In this document: positions 51,201 through 63,800 of the stretch, one piece after another | Numbering within the stretch: position 1 is the stretch's first letter | Layout: each line of letters opens with the position of its first letter | NCBI RefSeq assembly: GCF_004027225.2 | Contig: NC_044296.2 | Location: 3,764,796 to 3,828,795 of the forward strand | DNA length: 64,000 nt | Direction of reading: 5' to 3' | DNA from: Strigops habroptila | Lineage: Eukaryota; Chordata; Aves; Psittaciformes; Psittacidae | Made by a program: the position numbers and the translations under genes | The notes under the pieces: model-generated | What the model was told of the DNA's origin: nothing | Database searches by the model: none | Seen by the model: only the letters and a program-made list of their open reading frames with translations

Positions 51201-54200
51201 CAGACACGATGACCAAATGTGCAGAGCTCCTGAACCAGACAATTGAAGTGGACTTTGTAGACATCAATGTCGGGTGTCCCATTGACCTGGTCTACAAGAA
51301 GGTAAGAAGATGTTCTGCGCCGTGGTTTGCTTCCTTCACTAGATGCTTGTCTTTTGCCTCATTCCTCATTACCTGATGTGCTCCTGTCAGTCTGATCCGG
51401 AGCTTCCAGTTCATTTATGAGCACTAGACTTCAGCGGGAAGGTGAATAAGCTGTTCAGGGGTGGTTGCCTGTCTCTGGCAGGAGCTGGGAGGGAAAAGGG
51501 CTGTGGGTTTTTAGTTGAAGAGTCCCCTTTCTCCAAGTCTTGAGATGCTCCAAGTCTTACTCGCATCCCTGAGGGCTGCTGTTGAGCCAGGAGGCTCTTC
51601 CCTATGGAAGGAGGCAGCAAGTCTTGCCTGTGCCACGTTGTGTCCTGCAGGGAGGAGGCTGTGCCCTGATGACTCGGTCCAACAAGTTTGAACAGATCGT
51701 CCGGGGGATGGACTCGGTGAGTGGGGGCAGCAGGAGAGGAGCTGATGGAGCCACCTCCTGCCCCAGCCCGGCCTCATTCTCCCGTTCTGCAGGTGCTGGA
51801 TGTCCCACTGACCGTGAAGATCCGGACGGGGGTGCAAGAGAAGATTAATGTGGCTCATAAAATAATCCCTAAGCTCCGGGAGTGGGGAGCAGCCATGGTC
51901 ACGGTACAGAGATACTTGCTGTGGTGCCTGGGGAACTCTGCTTCCATGTCCCAGAGCACAGTGTGGGGGTGACCTTACCCTTCCCCACAGCTCTTTCAAA
52001 CACGTTTGGCCAGCTGCCTACTGTCTTTTAGCATTTCCTGCTAATAACAGAGAAGAATGGAGGTGCAGAGAGCATCTTCCTGGGTGCTCTGGAGCCTTGG
52101 ATCCATTACAGGGGGAGATTGTTCCTTGCAGTGCTCTGGGAACAGAGGTTTCAGCCAAATAAGCCTCATTACAGCAGGGCTGGGAAGCGATGGGACCAGC
52201 TCGCGTGCATGGGGATCGGGAGTTCCTGCCCACAGTGAATATTCCCTTTCACTCAACAGTCGTTGCTTGCTCTGGCTTGCAAATAGCCAAAACATGACTC
52301 AGAAAACATCCAGCCCTTCTTCAGCCTGGGCTGGGCTGCAGCTCCAGAGGGATCCCTTAGCCCAGCCTGCTGAAGCCTGTTCCTCTGCCTCCTCCTGGGC
52401 ATTCCATGAGGTCTCACTGTGACTTTCCTCCCCAGCTCCACGGCCGCTCCAGGGAGCAGCGCTACACAAGGAATGCTGACTGGGATTACATAGCAGAGTG
52501 TGCTCAAGTAGCAAGCCCCATGCCTCTTTTTGGTAGGTGTTGCTGTTGTTTTGTCATGCGGACTGAAAGCGCTGCATGTTTGAGCTTAAAGAAAGGTTGG
52601 AGTATCCCTGATGGTGGTGATGACACGATGGAGTGAGTTACCAGCAGCTCTTGTGCTGATGTGCCCGTGTGCTTGGGGCTGTGTGTGATGAGCACTGAGC
52701 AGAGGAGGAGATGGAGGAGGACAAGGAACAGGCACGACACCAACCACTTGGGTTTTAGCAGATGCTTTCTCCCGTGGGCACCATGGCACAGACAGTCCCA
52801 GCTAAACCTTCAGGGTAGGAGTTGAGAGAAGAAGAGAGGAGAAGGCTCTAATGTTCCCCTTATAAGGGAAAGGAATCACATACATCCCTGAGATGTTTCT
52901 GATTCAGAAACAGGAGCCCAGAGCCTCTTTGGGCAATCTGGCACTTGGACCCTGTGTCCATTCTGAGCTTTATCCCATGCTTGAATTAACTCACTTTGTC
53001 TCGCTCTCATGTATCACTTTGACCTCTGGCTTCTCCCTTCCTTCTGGACAGGAAATGGTGATATTTTGTCTTATGAAGATGCGAATCGAGCCATGCAGAT
53101 GGGAGTCTCAGGAATCATGATCGCAAGGCAAGTGCCTGGGTTTCCTCTTTGCTATTGCTGCAAGAGTCCAAAAGGAATTGAGAAAAAAATACTTAAACCA
53201 ACCCAAACCATGAGAAATTCCCTCTTGCTGAAACTCCTCTTTGGAAGTGGGTAAAATCAGTTTCCATCTGTGGGAACTTCCAGCCGCTTCCTGTTGAAAT
53301 TGGGAAATTGGCTGGCAAAGAAGTGCTGGAAAGTCTCTTAAATGAGTTGGCATCTTCAGAAGCATCAGTCATGGCAATAACGATGCCTGTTGGGTTTTGT
53401 CTGCAGAGGGGCACTCATCAAGCCGTGGCTTTTCACTGAAATCAAGGAGCAGAGGCACTGGGATATCTCCTCCAGCGAGAGATTCGAGCTCCTCAAAGAC
53501 TTCACCAACTACGGCCTCGAGCACTGGGGCTCAGATACTCAGGGAGTGGAGAAGACCAGGAAGTTCCTGCTGGAATGGCTCTCGTTCCTGTGCAGGTAGT
53601 GCCTCCCAGCTGAGAGGGAAGCCTGTGCCACCTGCACACAGCACACGCTGCCATTGCCTTCCATTGCAGGTACATTCCCGTCGGCTTATTGGAATTCCTA
53701 CCTCAGAAGATTAATGAGCGGCCGCCCTACTACATGGGGAGAGACTACCTGGAGACACTGATGGCGAGCCAGAACGTGGATGACTGGATTAGAATAAGGT
53801 CAGAAAGCACTGAAGTTCATTTCAATTGCTACAAGGGACATCCCACAGTGATTTTGTGCGTCCTCCAGAGGGGTTGTCAGGAAGCAGCAAGGGTTAACCA
53901 GGGCTTTACTTCAAGGTTTTAACTAAGTTTGGAGCTGCCATGAAAAGCTCTCTCAGTCCCTGCATCAGCTTCAGCAGGTCATGCAGTACCTGCTGCAATC
54001 CTGACTCTAGCGGACCCCTCTCATGACACGCTGCTCATCCCAGGACAGATGTAGGAACCAAGGGAGGAAGCACAAGCATGGGGTGTCTCAGGCTTTCAGC
54101 ATCAGCTCCCTGTGTGCTCTGCCTGGACAGTCCCACCCTGCCAGGCCCACATCCTGTTCCCATCCCCAGGCTGGGAGAGCTGAGCACGTTCCCCCTTTCT

Positions 54201-55198
54201 CATCATCTGATTTCTGAGTCCATGCAGCAAAGTGCAGGAAACTGGTTTTCCCCACGTCTACGAGTCCTCAGGCACTGGCTTGAGCTGCCTTTGGAAGCTT
54301 AGGGGCAGCTAAAATGAGAGCTGGAGCAGCCAGCTGCTATTTCCCAGCTCATGGAATCACAGATGAGCAAAACCAGAGCATGGGCACAGCCTTCTGTGGC
54401 TTTGCTAATCCTCATCCATTCTCTTAGCACTGGGACCAGCTGCCTAAAGCCACGTTACAAGTACAGTGAGTTTTGATCAGCGCTTTTAAATGCCATTTTC
54501 CAAGCAGAACCTGCCCACATGAGGCTGCACAACATCTCCTCTGGTCTTTGCAGTGCCATTTATAGCCAGAACTCCTCAACATTTTAAAGGAGTTGAGGTT
54601 TATTCCTTTAAGCTCATTTTGAGGAGACACTAACCAGAAGCAGGGCTCTCTGAGCACACTCCTGCTCTGCTTTTGTGCTGCAGATTCAGGCTCTTGCTGT
54701 GCAATGCTGTGCCCTGCTGGGCTACTCTGACATGGCTTATGGAAAACTTTAGCGATGCTGTATTGAACCAGCATCCAGGACGTAAGTTAAACCTCCTGGA
54801 CTATAAAGCAAATGACTCTGCACTGAAAAGACGACGTGTGAAACAGTCATCAGTCTTAAGCTAAGCTAAATCTGAGTGTGGTAGAACTGGCTTACATCAT
54901 TGTAGGATCTGCCCTTCATGCTTTTTGGCACTAAGAAGGTTTTGGCTCTGCACAAGCACAGTGAGGGGTGGGGAGGAGCTTCTCAGAGGCTGGGGGTGAT
55001 TTCCAGGTTTGTTTGAGCCCTGTGACTGCACTCACCATCATTGCACAGCCCCCAGGGTACCAGTGCCTCTGTTGTACTGAACACAAACCTCACCTTGTCT
55101 CTGTTCTGCTCTTTGTGTCTTCCAGCGAGCTGCTGCTTGGCCCTGTCCCCCCCAGCTTCACCTTCCTGCCTAAACACAAGGCCAATTCCTACAGATAA
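48234..55198 (+). CDS. DUS3L: tRNA-dihydrouridine(47) synthase [NAD(P)+]-like, complete, 13 coding exons
   Basis: Flavin enzyme that reduces uridine 47 in the tRNA variable loop (and some mRNA uridines) to dihydrouridine. Coding exons by frame-consistent splicing: 48234-48283, 48418-48703, 49396-49980, 50591-50632, 50731-50883, 51185-51301, 51651-51716, 51793-51903, 52436-52532, 53052-53127, 53407-53595, 53670-53798, 55126-55198. They encode 657 residues; human DUS3L has 650. The N-terminus has an acidic Glu/Lys tract (about residues 40-52) and a basic stretch with [11 protein letters not shown]. Two CCCH zinc fingers follow: Cys107/Cys118/Cys124/His128 and Cys145/Cys154/Cys160/His166. The Dus TIM barrel begins near KLYLAPLTT (about 313). 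It carries NVGCP with the presumed catalytic acid Cys403, VKIRTG (Lys442), [10 protein letters not shown] (His472), GNGDI (503-507) and GIMIARGAL. The C-terminal helical tail ends at stop 55196-55198. The start ATG has A at -3 and G at +4. All introns are GT-AG except intron 10 (GC-AG). Identification is very secure; the exon 3 acceptor (49394-49395) is the least certain junction but is the only one that keeps the frame. Confidence 0.97.
48735..49034 (+). mobile_element. CR1 LINE 3' fragment in DUS3L intron 2 (sense)
   Basis: Begins GGATGCTGGAGAGGGGCTCT about 30 nt after the exon 2 donor (exon ends 48703). Ends ACCCAAACCATTCCATAACT. It makes up about 300 of the intron's 692 nt and is close to the other young copies. 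Confidence 0.94.
49981..50590 (+). other. DUS3L: DUS3L intron 3
   Basis: Intron of 610 nt between GAAGAGGAAG and CTGGAAATCC. No repeat or RNA gene noticed. The open frame runs on into the intron, so a retained-intron form would add about 65 codons before a stop. Confidence 0.8.
50923..51111 (-). mobile_element. CR1 LINE 3' fragment in DUS3L intron 5 (antisense)
   Basis: About 190 bp in an intron of only 301 nt, starting about 40 nt after the exon 5 donor and ending about 73 nt before exon 6. Terminal part CCTAGAATGGTTTGGGTTGG. Confidence 0.94.
51904..52435 (+). other. DUS3L: DUS3L intron 8
   Basis: Intron of 532 nt, GTACAG donor and CCTCCCCAG acceptor. Nothing else recognised. Intron 9 (52533-53051, 519 nt) and intron 6 (51302-51650, 349 nt) are likewise free of repeats. 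Confidence 0.8.
53128..53406 (+). other. DUS3L: GC-AG intron (DUS3L intron 10)
   Basis: The exon ends AAG and the intron begins GCAAGT; the acceptor is TTTTGTCTGCAG at 53395-53406. Only this junction joins IMIA-R to GALIKPW in frame. The nearest GT (53132) would shift the frame. Apart from the C at +2 the donor matches the U1 consensus, as is usual for GC-AG introns. Confidence 0.92.
53799..55125 (+). other. DUS3L: DUS3L intron 12, largest intron
   Basis: Intron of 1,327 nt between the split Ser634 codon halves (AG|GTCAGA and TTCCAG|C). No CR1, snoRNA boxes or conserved exon recognised. Confidence 0.75.
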
Positions 55199-55286
55199 GG
55201 CTGAGGAGGCCCTTTCCCAGGGCCTGGAGTCAAGAGGAGGTGTCGGGATGGTGTGTCCAGAGTCCCTTAGATGCTCTCTGAAAGGA

Positions 55287-55292
55287 AATAAA
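55287..55292 (+). terminator. DUS3L: DUS3L poly(A) signal AATAAA
   Basis: Canonical AATAAA 89 nt after the stop codon, followed by a T/G-rich stretch (TTTATGTTTGTAGCAGTGTG). It implies a very short 3' UTR of about 110 nt. Confidence 0.85.
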
Positions 55293-55310
55293 GCTTTATG
55301 TTTGTAGCAG

Positions 55311-57000
55311 TGTGGCTGCCTTCACACCCAGCAGCAGTCCCTGCCCCAAGTTCTGCTGCAGTCTCACAGCCAGAGGTGCCTCACTAGCACAGAACAAGCT
55401 GTTAAGTCACCAGGATAGAGGCCAGGAGGGATCTTTGGCCTCCAGTTCACAGCAGGAGTTGGCCCAACTCCCCCACACCAGACACTGCTCAGAGCAGGAG
55501 CAAGAGGCCTCTGTTCCTACCAGGATGGCTTTGGTAGTGCCAAATCCTCCCAAATACAAGGAGGGGATGTTCTAACCCAATCCCTGGGGTCCTGTAAAGC
55601 GCAAACAGCCCCAGCATCCTGTGATGGGATGTTGAGCAGGATCCAGTCCATTTCTGGGAGCACACAGCAGCAGGAATGTCTCTTCCTGCGTGTCACAGCC
55701 CAGGGAAAACAGTCCCCTCTGAGGGGGATCTACAGCTGCTTGTTTCCTATCAGGAGACTGAAGGACCTCACAGCACTGCGTGAGGGGGGGTTAGTGACAC
55801 TGCAGCACTCCAGACAATGCAGCACAAATGCATTTACCATGTGGCACAAAGAGGTGCAGATGGAGCTGGGTCCCCACATGGCTCTGCTGAACCCAGCTGT
55901 TCTTTTTCCCCCTTAAAATGACTATTTAAAGCAAATAGCACTTGCACCCACAGCCCCTGAGGGCACCCCTGGCCCCCTCAATGCTGTAGAAGTGTGGGGA
56001 AGCAGAGTTTAGGGAATGGGGGGTGTTGGAGATTTAATGAGTCCATACCTGTGTGGGAAGGGAGGGAGCACAGGGGACACCAGGAAATGGTACTGGAGGT
56101 GCCAAAGCCCCTCTGAGCCCCACATCTGAGCTGTTAAAGGGCATCAAATCACCACCAGTGGGGCAGGAAATGGTGGGGGATCCCCTGTCCCCTTCCTGGG
56201 GGAGCCAGGACAGACCCACAGACATGGGAGCAGCTCCAGAGCCCTGGAACCTTCCACAGCAGCAGCCAAGACCCCTCCACACAGCAATGCCTTTGAGCAG
56301 TGCCACTGGGCTGCCAGCAAGCCCAGGCCTACCTGGTGCTACAGGAACTTGGTGCTGCAAAACACTGACAGCCCTATTTACAGCCCACTGTGACCTCCTC
56401 ACTGACCAGTATTCCAGAACAATGGAAAATCCTCCTCCTGCTCCTCTCTTCAAACGGTCTGGACCTTCCAGGAGTTTGCTGCTTGTCATTTACTATAAAT
56501 AAAACCTAAAAACCCATGAGAACTCATTATCCCAAGAGCTAAAACCACAATGAAGTTCCATTTCAAAAGGAACTGATCTGGACACTGTGAAGAGAAGGAA
56601 GAACTGGGAATGATTCTCTTTAATCATAATGGCAAGGAAGCGCTGTCCTGCATCACCCTGTTCTGTACACACGCAGAACACAGCAGCAGCTCACTCCTGT
56701 GACTTCCTATTCCCCCAGCAATATTCTCCCCCCCAGCCACACATCCCATAATGAGGCAGTTGAGGAACTGACCCACATCACAGCTCCCAAACCCAGAGTC
56801 TGTGTGAGGGTACCAGCAGCTCACCCCCCAACACCTTCCCATTGCCACGAGGGTCCCCCAGGCCAGGGGGGTGCTGTCCCCATGAGCACGAGTCCCCCTG
56901 GTGACAAAAGCCACGCTCAGGACACACTTCCCACAGGAGGTGTGTGGATTACACCCTCTTTTTTCATCCCATGTAATAAATACCTGAGCTCCAGAGGTGA
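55311..57000. other. Intergenic region between convergent DUS3L and TIMM44
   Basis: About 1.7 kb between the two poly(A) regions. Open frames of up to about 150 codons on both strands show no domain. No repeat recognised. Confidence 0.6.
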
Positions 57001-57020
57001 TGTTCTACCTGTTACTGCAT

Positions 57021-57026
57021 TTTATT
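57021..57026 (-). terminator. TIMM44: TIMM44 poly(A) signal AATAAA
   Basis: TTTATT on the plus strand reads AATAAA on the minus strand, about 820 nt downstream of the TIMM44 stop. It is the first canonical signal I see in this direction. An ATTAAA variant further on (about 56619-56624) could serve a longer form. The interval 57027-57845 is therefore the probable 3' UTR; it has no CR1. Confidence 0.65.
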
Positions 57027-57845
57027 GACTCACGTGTTGCTGGTCTGTCCATTCCCACCCCTCAGCACCATCCTAGCACCCTGCCTGCTGCCCCCTCCCA
57101 GTTACAGCCTGTCCCCTCACACCATCACATTAACCCAGCAGAGAAAGGCAGTTGTGCACTCCTCAGTGGTACCAGTGGACACAATGAACACAACACCCAA
57201 ACCAATGTCCCCCCTGCAAAGCTGTGGATATATGAAGGGTATCACTGCAACCAGCCTCAAGAACGTGCCTGATGATGCCAACCCCTCCACACCAAGAGCA
57301 TCACGTGCAAACTTGATTGTATTTGGTTTGGTAAAGTGCAAGACACTGCAGCAAGAGAAGGCTTCTTGGTGCGACTCCACAAGAGTTAGCCAAGACCAAC
57401 ATGCCTTAAAAGCACCTCTGAGATCTTCTGGGGGATGCTTTGAGGCCACCAGAGGATGACAGCAGATGGGAATTAGACCTGGCACATCTCACTCTCCAAT
57501 ACCCACCTCTGTGCATCACTGGAAGCATTGGGAAACACACAGGAGCCAACCAGCCTCCTTCAGCCACGATTAAAAAAGGAGCCAACAGCAGCTGCTCGTG
57601 TCTCAGACCTTTCACTGGCAATCTCCCTACACCCTTACAGTGCCACAGCAAAGCGGAAGGCAGGTACTCGTCCAGTTCATGACTGGGATTGGCATAAGGA
57701 GGGCACACGGAACAGCCCCCTCTTCCCAAAGGAACCAGTCCAGCCTCTTGCCCTCATCCACAATCCATCCCCCAGCAGCCTGGTGTGAGTGCAGAGATGG
57801 AGCCACTTCCAGAGAGGTACAGGAAGCCCCTGGGTGCAGTTGTCC

Positions 57846-60800
57846 TCAGAGAACCTGCTCAGTGCTCGATGAGGAAATGTCCAGTAGCCTCCACGCAGCG
57901 TAGGGGTTGAGCTCATCCTGGTCTCTGCAGAGTGCCCACACGTACAGCATCCGCAGCACCTTGTCCTGGAAGGGAAATCCTGCTGTTAGAGCCTGGGGGC
58001 TGCTCACACACCTCACCCAGGGCTGATGGACACACGCTCCAGCCTCCTCCAGACACTGTCCTCATGAGTTTGCTCTAAGCCTGAAGGTGCTGAATAAGGA
58101 CAGTGGTTGGAAACATGTTCCGGTGAGGAACAGATAAACCTTTAATTTCCAAACTCAGAATTAGGGTTTCCAACTTAGAATCACAGAATGGTTTGGGTTG
58201 GAAAGGACTTTAAGATCATCTAGTTCCAACCCCTTAGTTTGTAAACTTAAGAGCCTGGACTAGAGACAGTGGTTGCAAAAAGCCAAGTCTTTACTAAATG
58301 CATGTATTAAGCCAGTAATTTTCTCCATCCCCTGCAAATGAGCTGACTCCAGCTCCCACCCTGTTTGCCAAACATCTTTGTGCTCTCCTCTTACAGTGAG
58401 TGCCCTTTGTGAAAGGAAGAAGAAAAGACCAGGATCAGGTGGAAGCTCTGGGATGGAGTTTCAATGTACAGCAGGAGAGTCCACTTCTGTCCCAGAGGAG
58501 CAGAACTCATGGTGATAAGTGCAGGCAAGGAGTTAATGCTCAATAAATGGATTTTAACACTTTGACAGGAAGAAACAGCCCACACTGAGCTGCACCAAGG
58601 ACCTAACCCACAAGGTGCAGTATTATTCCTCCCAGTCAATGCAGTATGTGTGACACCCCCTGCTCCAGATGCACCAAGATGAACCCTAACACCCAGGAAG
58701 ACTAACAGGGGACTAAGAGGGAAACCACGTCCAGCTGAGAGCATTCCTTACCGGGTCACCTTCCACCACTTCCCCTTTCTGGTTCTTAATTACCAGCACG
58801 ACCTGAGCCTGGAAAGTGATGATTAAAACTGGTCCCTGCTCCATCATCTTCCCCATGGCCAGCTGCAATGGAAGAAAATTCCATCAGGAAACAATTCCTG
58901 CAGATTAGGGTAAGAAGATCAAGTATTTAAAACCACTGCTCTGGCCTGACACAGGTAACATTGACAATGCCACCTTCTCCAGAGCTGAACCTGGGTATTT
59001 CAATCAGGTTATACCTTCTCCTCAATTCTAAGGTCACACCATTCAATATTTAAAGAACTTCTTGACTGCAGTGCAGAAAGGAATTGAGAACTGAGGTTTG
59101 TTTCCCCAAACCTTATAAAATAGAACTCTCTTCCTGCCTCTGTTTGTGGGGATGCAGAATGCTCCAGAGGATGTTGTTCTTCAGGAACTCTGGAGTTACC
59201 TTTTGGGGTAACCCAGCCAGTAACTACCTCCAACTTAAGTAAGAGCAAAGAATAAAGCCCCTCCTCAGGTCATGAGTTTCTAATTCATCCCCTAAAGTGA
59301 AATACAGAAAAGGACACTCACGTCAATGTTGTCAATGTCGAGAATCCTGGAGTGGAACTGGAGCCCCATGGCTTTGGCTTGCTGGATGGGATGAGCAAGT
59401 TGACTGTAAGTCTAAATGAAGCAACAAACTCGTGTTACACATTTGAATTTGTTCTGTCACAAAGAAAAAGGGATTTTCTGCTTAGAGAGAACCACCACAA
59501 ATGACAATAAAAGTCAGGTTTTTGCAGATATGCTGAAGACAGAGGTCTTGCCAAGCACCAAACAGCTACATCAGATGCCCTGGGCTTCACAGAACCAAAG
59601 GCTCACTAAAAATCCCACCCTTCCCTGGCCAGAACACATCCATCCTTCACAACAGAGTGCACCTGAGAGCCACTGCACTTATGCTTCTGATTTGACAGCA
59701 GACAAGGAGCAGCAGTCTTGGAAACAAGCTATTTTCCTAATACCCAGCCAGCCCGGAGGAGCATTTCCTGCCTACCTCCCCATCACGGATCTTCTAACCT
59801 TCAGCACAAGCATTTAAATGCAAATATCCTACAGAAGTTACTGCTAAAGTCACCAGAGTGAAGCTGGAGTTACAGATCAGGGATGCTGAGGACAGGAGGC
59901 ACAACCAACCACAAACTACACCCAAGTCAGTGTGCTGGCAGCAACCTGCAGCTCCATTGCATACCTGCAGCCAAGCATACCCCTTCCTGGTTTGTATTCC
60001 AACACTGTAGCAAGCAGGATTACAAACTTCACACTTGTGGTATGATTCCATTCAGAGCCTTTATCTCCTGGATTCTCACTAACAGGACTCCCATTTCCTC
60101 CCTTGGCTTATTTTAAAGATGATTCTTGACTTATGAGCTTAATTTCTATCTACAACTGGCTTCAAAGGGTTTGCTTTTCGTCTTCTGAACTGCAGTGGAT
60201 CTGCTGCTTCCCTCTAGAGATTCGAGAGGAATTCTATGGTGTCACTTCACAGGTTGCTTGAACCAACAAAGAACTTCCTTTACTTTCAGATTGCTTTAAA
60301 TATCCTGCTCTTACACACTGCAATGTTGTTACAAAGATGTTAATCACAATATTAAACACAAAGAATTGCCTCTTCCAGCTCTGAGTGGTGGTGACCAGTG
60401 AGAAAACACACTTTAAAGCATTCAATCCTTTCGAAACAGGACAAGCGTGGCTCTGCATGCCTGCAACACAATTACTCTGGAGCAGAGCGAAGAGCAGAAT
60501 GTGTGCCTGTCCATCTATCTTGCCAGGAAAGGATCTGCTTTCATGAAGTTAAACACATAATAATAGAACCACTGAATTCCAACCAGGATTAGTCACTGTT
60601 TCAACAAGTGGTTCCAATACTGAAAATCTATCCCAGTACAAAACCAAACCCAGTTTGGGTACAACAAAACCAAACCCAGTTTTCTGCAAGGACATATCCA
60701 GGCTGCAGATTATCTCTGCAGCTTCAGCCTGCCAGGGTTATTTGCTGGGCTATTGCAGTGGAGCTGTGTTTGTATAGGGGCTCTAGGGATGACTTGACTC

Positions 60801-63800
60801 TGCAAGCAATGCTTCTGCACCTTCTCATCCCCTATTTGGGACACAGGCTCTACTAAAGCCCATCCAAATCAAGAAGGGCAGTGCAGAGCTGAGCCAGTTC
60901 CACTAGCTTGAGTTCAGCTCTAAATTCACTGTCTCTAAACAGCTCTCCACTCATAGCCAGACTATTCCAGAACTCCTGCCCATACACTTGACTGCATTAG
61001 TGTTTTATAGTATGCTCCCTGGGGAAGCAGCTGGGCAAAGCAGGTGAGCAACATCACAGATACAACAGCTTGCAAGCAAAGGTGGCACAATACAGCTACT
61101 TACAAGGGAGAATCATCACCTTTCCAGACAGTTTGAGTAGCTCTACTCACCGCTTCATAGCACCAATCTTTGAGGATATCAAGCTCTCCAGACATCATAG
61201 ACTGAAAGAGAAAATGGAATAAAATAGGAACATTTATCCTTTTAGCTCATCCTATAATGCTACCTCATGACTAGGAGCATCATAAACACTTCTACAGGTG
61301 TGTCAGCATGTATCGAGTGAGATACAATCACTCCCTGCACTGTGTTTTAGGATGAGAAGATCACACTTTGCTCTCTCTTAGCATCTTTCTCTCTTCAAGC
61401 CTCAGATTTCCCAGTCTCATACAAATCTCAGCACAATTTCTGCTGTAGTTCTTTAATTCTGCTACTTTCACTGTCTTTCCAAACATACTGTTACAGTGAG
61501 AGGAACTATATCCATTACAGCTGAAGTCACATCCTTCAGCAGTGCTGTCCTCTGAGTGGTCCTTAAAAACATGAAGTTCCACATAACTTCCTCAACTAGG
61601 ACCATTTCTCATGACCTGGTCTCTTCCCAAGCAGTCACAGACCACTTAGAATCCAGTAGCACTTACACACCAAATTCCTTCCCTTACCAGTATCTGGCAG
61701 CACCATTTGCCCAGTGCTGTTCATTCATAGAATGGTTTGGGTTGGAAAGGACCTTAATATCACTCAGTTCCAGCCCCATGCCATGGGCAGGGACACCTAC
61801 TATTCACCTACTTTAGTTTGATCCCTCTGATGCCCATATCATTTCACATGGGAGAAGATGGTTCGTTGTTTTCCAGGCCAGAAAAATCTGTGCTGGTCTA
61901 CCAAATGATGAAATATGGTTTTAAACTACATTGTTATGTGGGATCCAACTTCCTGTTCCCAAGGTTTTCTCATGTTCTGTGCAAAGCTGGATGCTTGAGA
62001 AGGCAATACTGTCATAGAATCATATAGAATGGTTTGGGTTGGAAAGGACCTTAACATCATCTAGTTCCAACCCCCTGCCACGCATCACACTGCAGCCCCT
62101 CCTCACCTCCAGGACATTGGGGATTATGTCAAACTCGCACTGCTTTAAGAACCGGTCTTTGTCAAAGGATGGATCCACTTTGAGTATCTCTGTCAAAACC
62201 TCAGACATTTCTGTCTTCGAGAACAATCCACCTAAAAAACAACTCAGTGAGACTGGTGGCACGACAACTGTCACAGGGAACAAGGGAAAGATGTTTGGGG
62301 AGACACCAGAGGGAAGGAGAAGGCACTTAGGACCAACTGCAGGCTTTAAGTTAAGCTTGAGCTTTATCCCATACAAACACTTGTCATGGCACTGCACGTC
62401 TGATCCAGTAGCAGGCTGCTACTGCATGATACTGATCCATGCCAAATACTGTGAAGCTCCAGAATCACGGAATCATGTCATGGCTTGTGTTGGAAGGGAC
62501 CTTAAAGCTCCTCCAGCTCCAACCCCCTGCCATGGGCAGGGACACCTTTCACTAGAGCAGGTTGCTCGAAGCCCCTGTGTCCAACCTGGCCCTGGGAACA
62601 CCTGGAGGACAACAGCAGTAGCAGGCACCAGAGCAGAGCTGAGAGGCCAGTGATGCTCTTCCACAGCAAAGGTGAAACGTTACCTATTAAGTCCGTGACT
62701 TTGTCTGTGACAGCTCTGGAAGCTCGAATGAATGCATTATCACTCTCGTCATACTTCATCTTCATCTCAAAGAACCCTGAAAGGAGAGGAGCTGTGAGCA
62801 GCAGGGTCCTTCCACTAAGAAACACCACGCAGTGGGTTGCAGATCAAACCTGCTGCTTCTCTTCTAAATCACTTCAATGATTAACAACTATCCATTTCAA
62901 AAGTTTCTTTCCTCCTCAACTTCCTGCAACGTTCTTAACTACCAATAACTGTAATGAGGAGAATGCTGCTTTCTCTGACTGCAGCTGCCAGAAACTCTGG
63001 ACCTTCTATGCAGATTTCCAGGTAGAAAACACACCAGACTTGCTCACACCAGTAACAGCCTCCTTACGCCCCTGATTTGGTCTGCTACAAGGGGTAGCAA
63101 GATGTGAAACCAGCACCAGAAAGTTTAACTGGGGCTGTGTGTCAAGAATAGAATCATAGAATCCCAGACTGGTTTGGGTTGGAAAGCACCTTAAAGCTCA
63201 TCCGGTTCCAACCCCTGCCACGGGCAGGGACACCTTCCACTAGAGCAGGTTGCTCCAAGCCCCTGTGTCCAACCTGGCCTTGAACACTGCCAGGGATGGG
63301 GCAGCCACAGCTTCTCTGGGCACCCTGTGCCAGCGCCTCAGCACCCTCACAGGGAAGATCATTCAGTATGTTCAGGGTTTGCATTAAGCCCAGGCAGAAA
63401 GCAAAGTTCCACATGTTCCAGAGTTCTAAGCAGATGACAACAGAAACCAGCTCACTCAAGGCAAGATCTTTCCTTGCCACAAGCTCAAGGTCAGGAAGAA
63501 GTGACCTGCCCTCTCCCTGCTGACATGCATGCATGAATGCCCTGGCCTCTTCCCAGTGCCAGATGGAATCTGACTAGAAAACAATGGGAAAAAGAAGAGA
63601 GTTCAGCTCATTAAGCAGTGCTGAAAGCAAGATTTGGTACCTACAGGGAGCAGGGACTCATCAAAACCAACCACTGACTGAGGAGGGGCCCGAACATAGG
63701 TGGAGCAGCTTGGAAAGCTGTGCTGTTTCAACCATGCCTGCCTCCCATTTGCACCACCTCACAGCAACAGCTACAACACAAGAAAGGGCTCTGATTTGCA

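Noticed and set aside
63154-63534. Minus-strand 126-codon frame inside TIMM44
   Set aside because: Mostly CR1 sequence within an intron; exons on either side join in frame without it.
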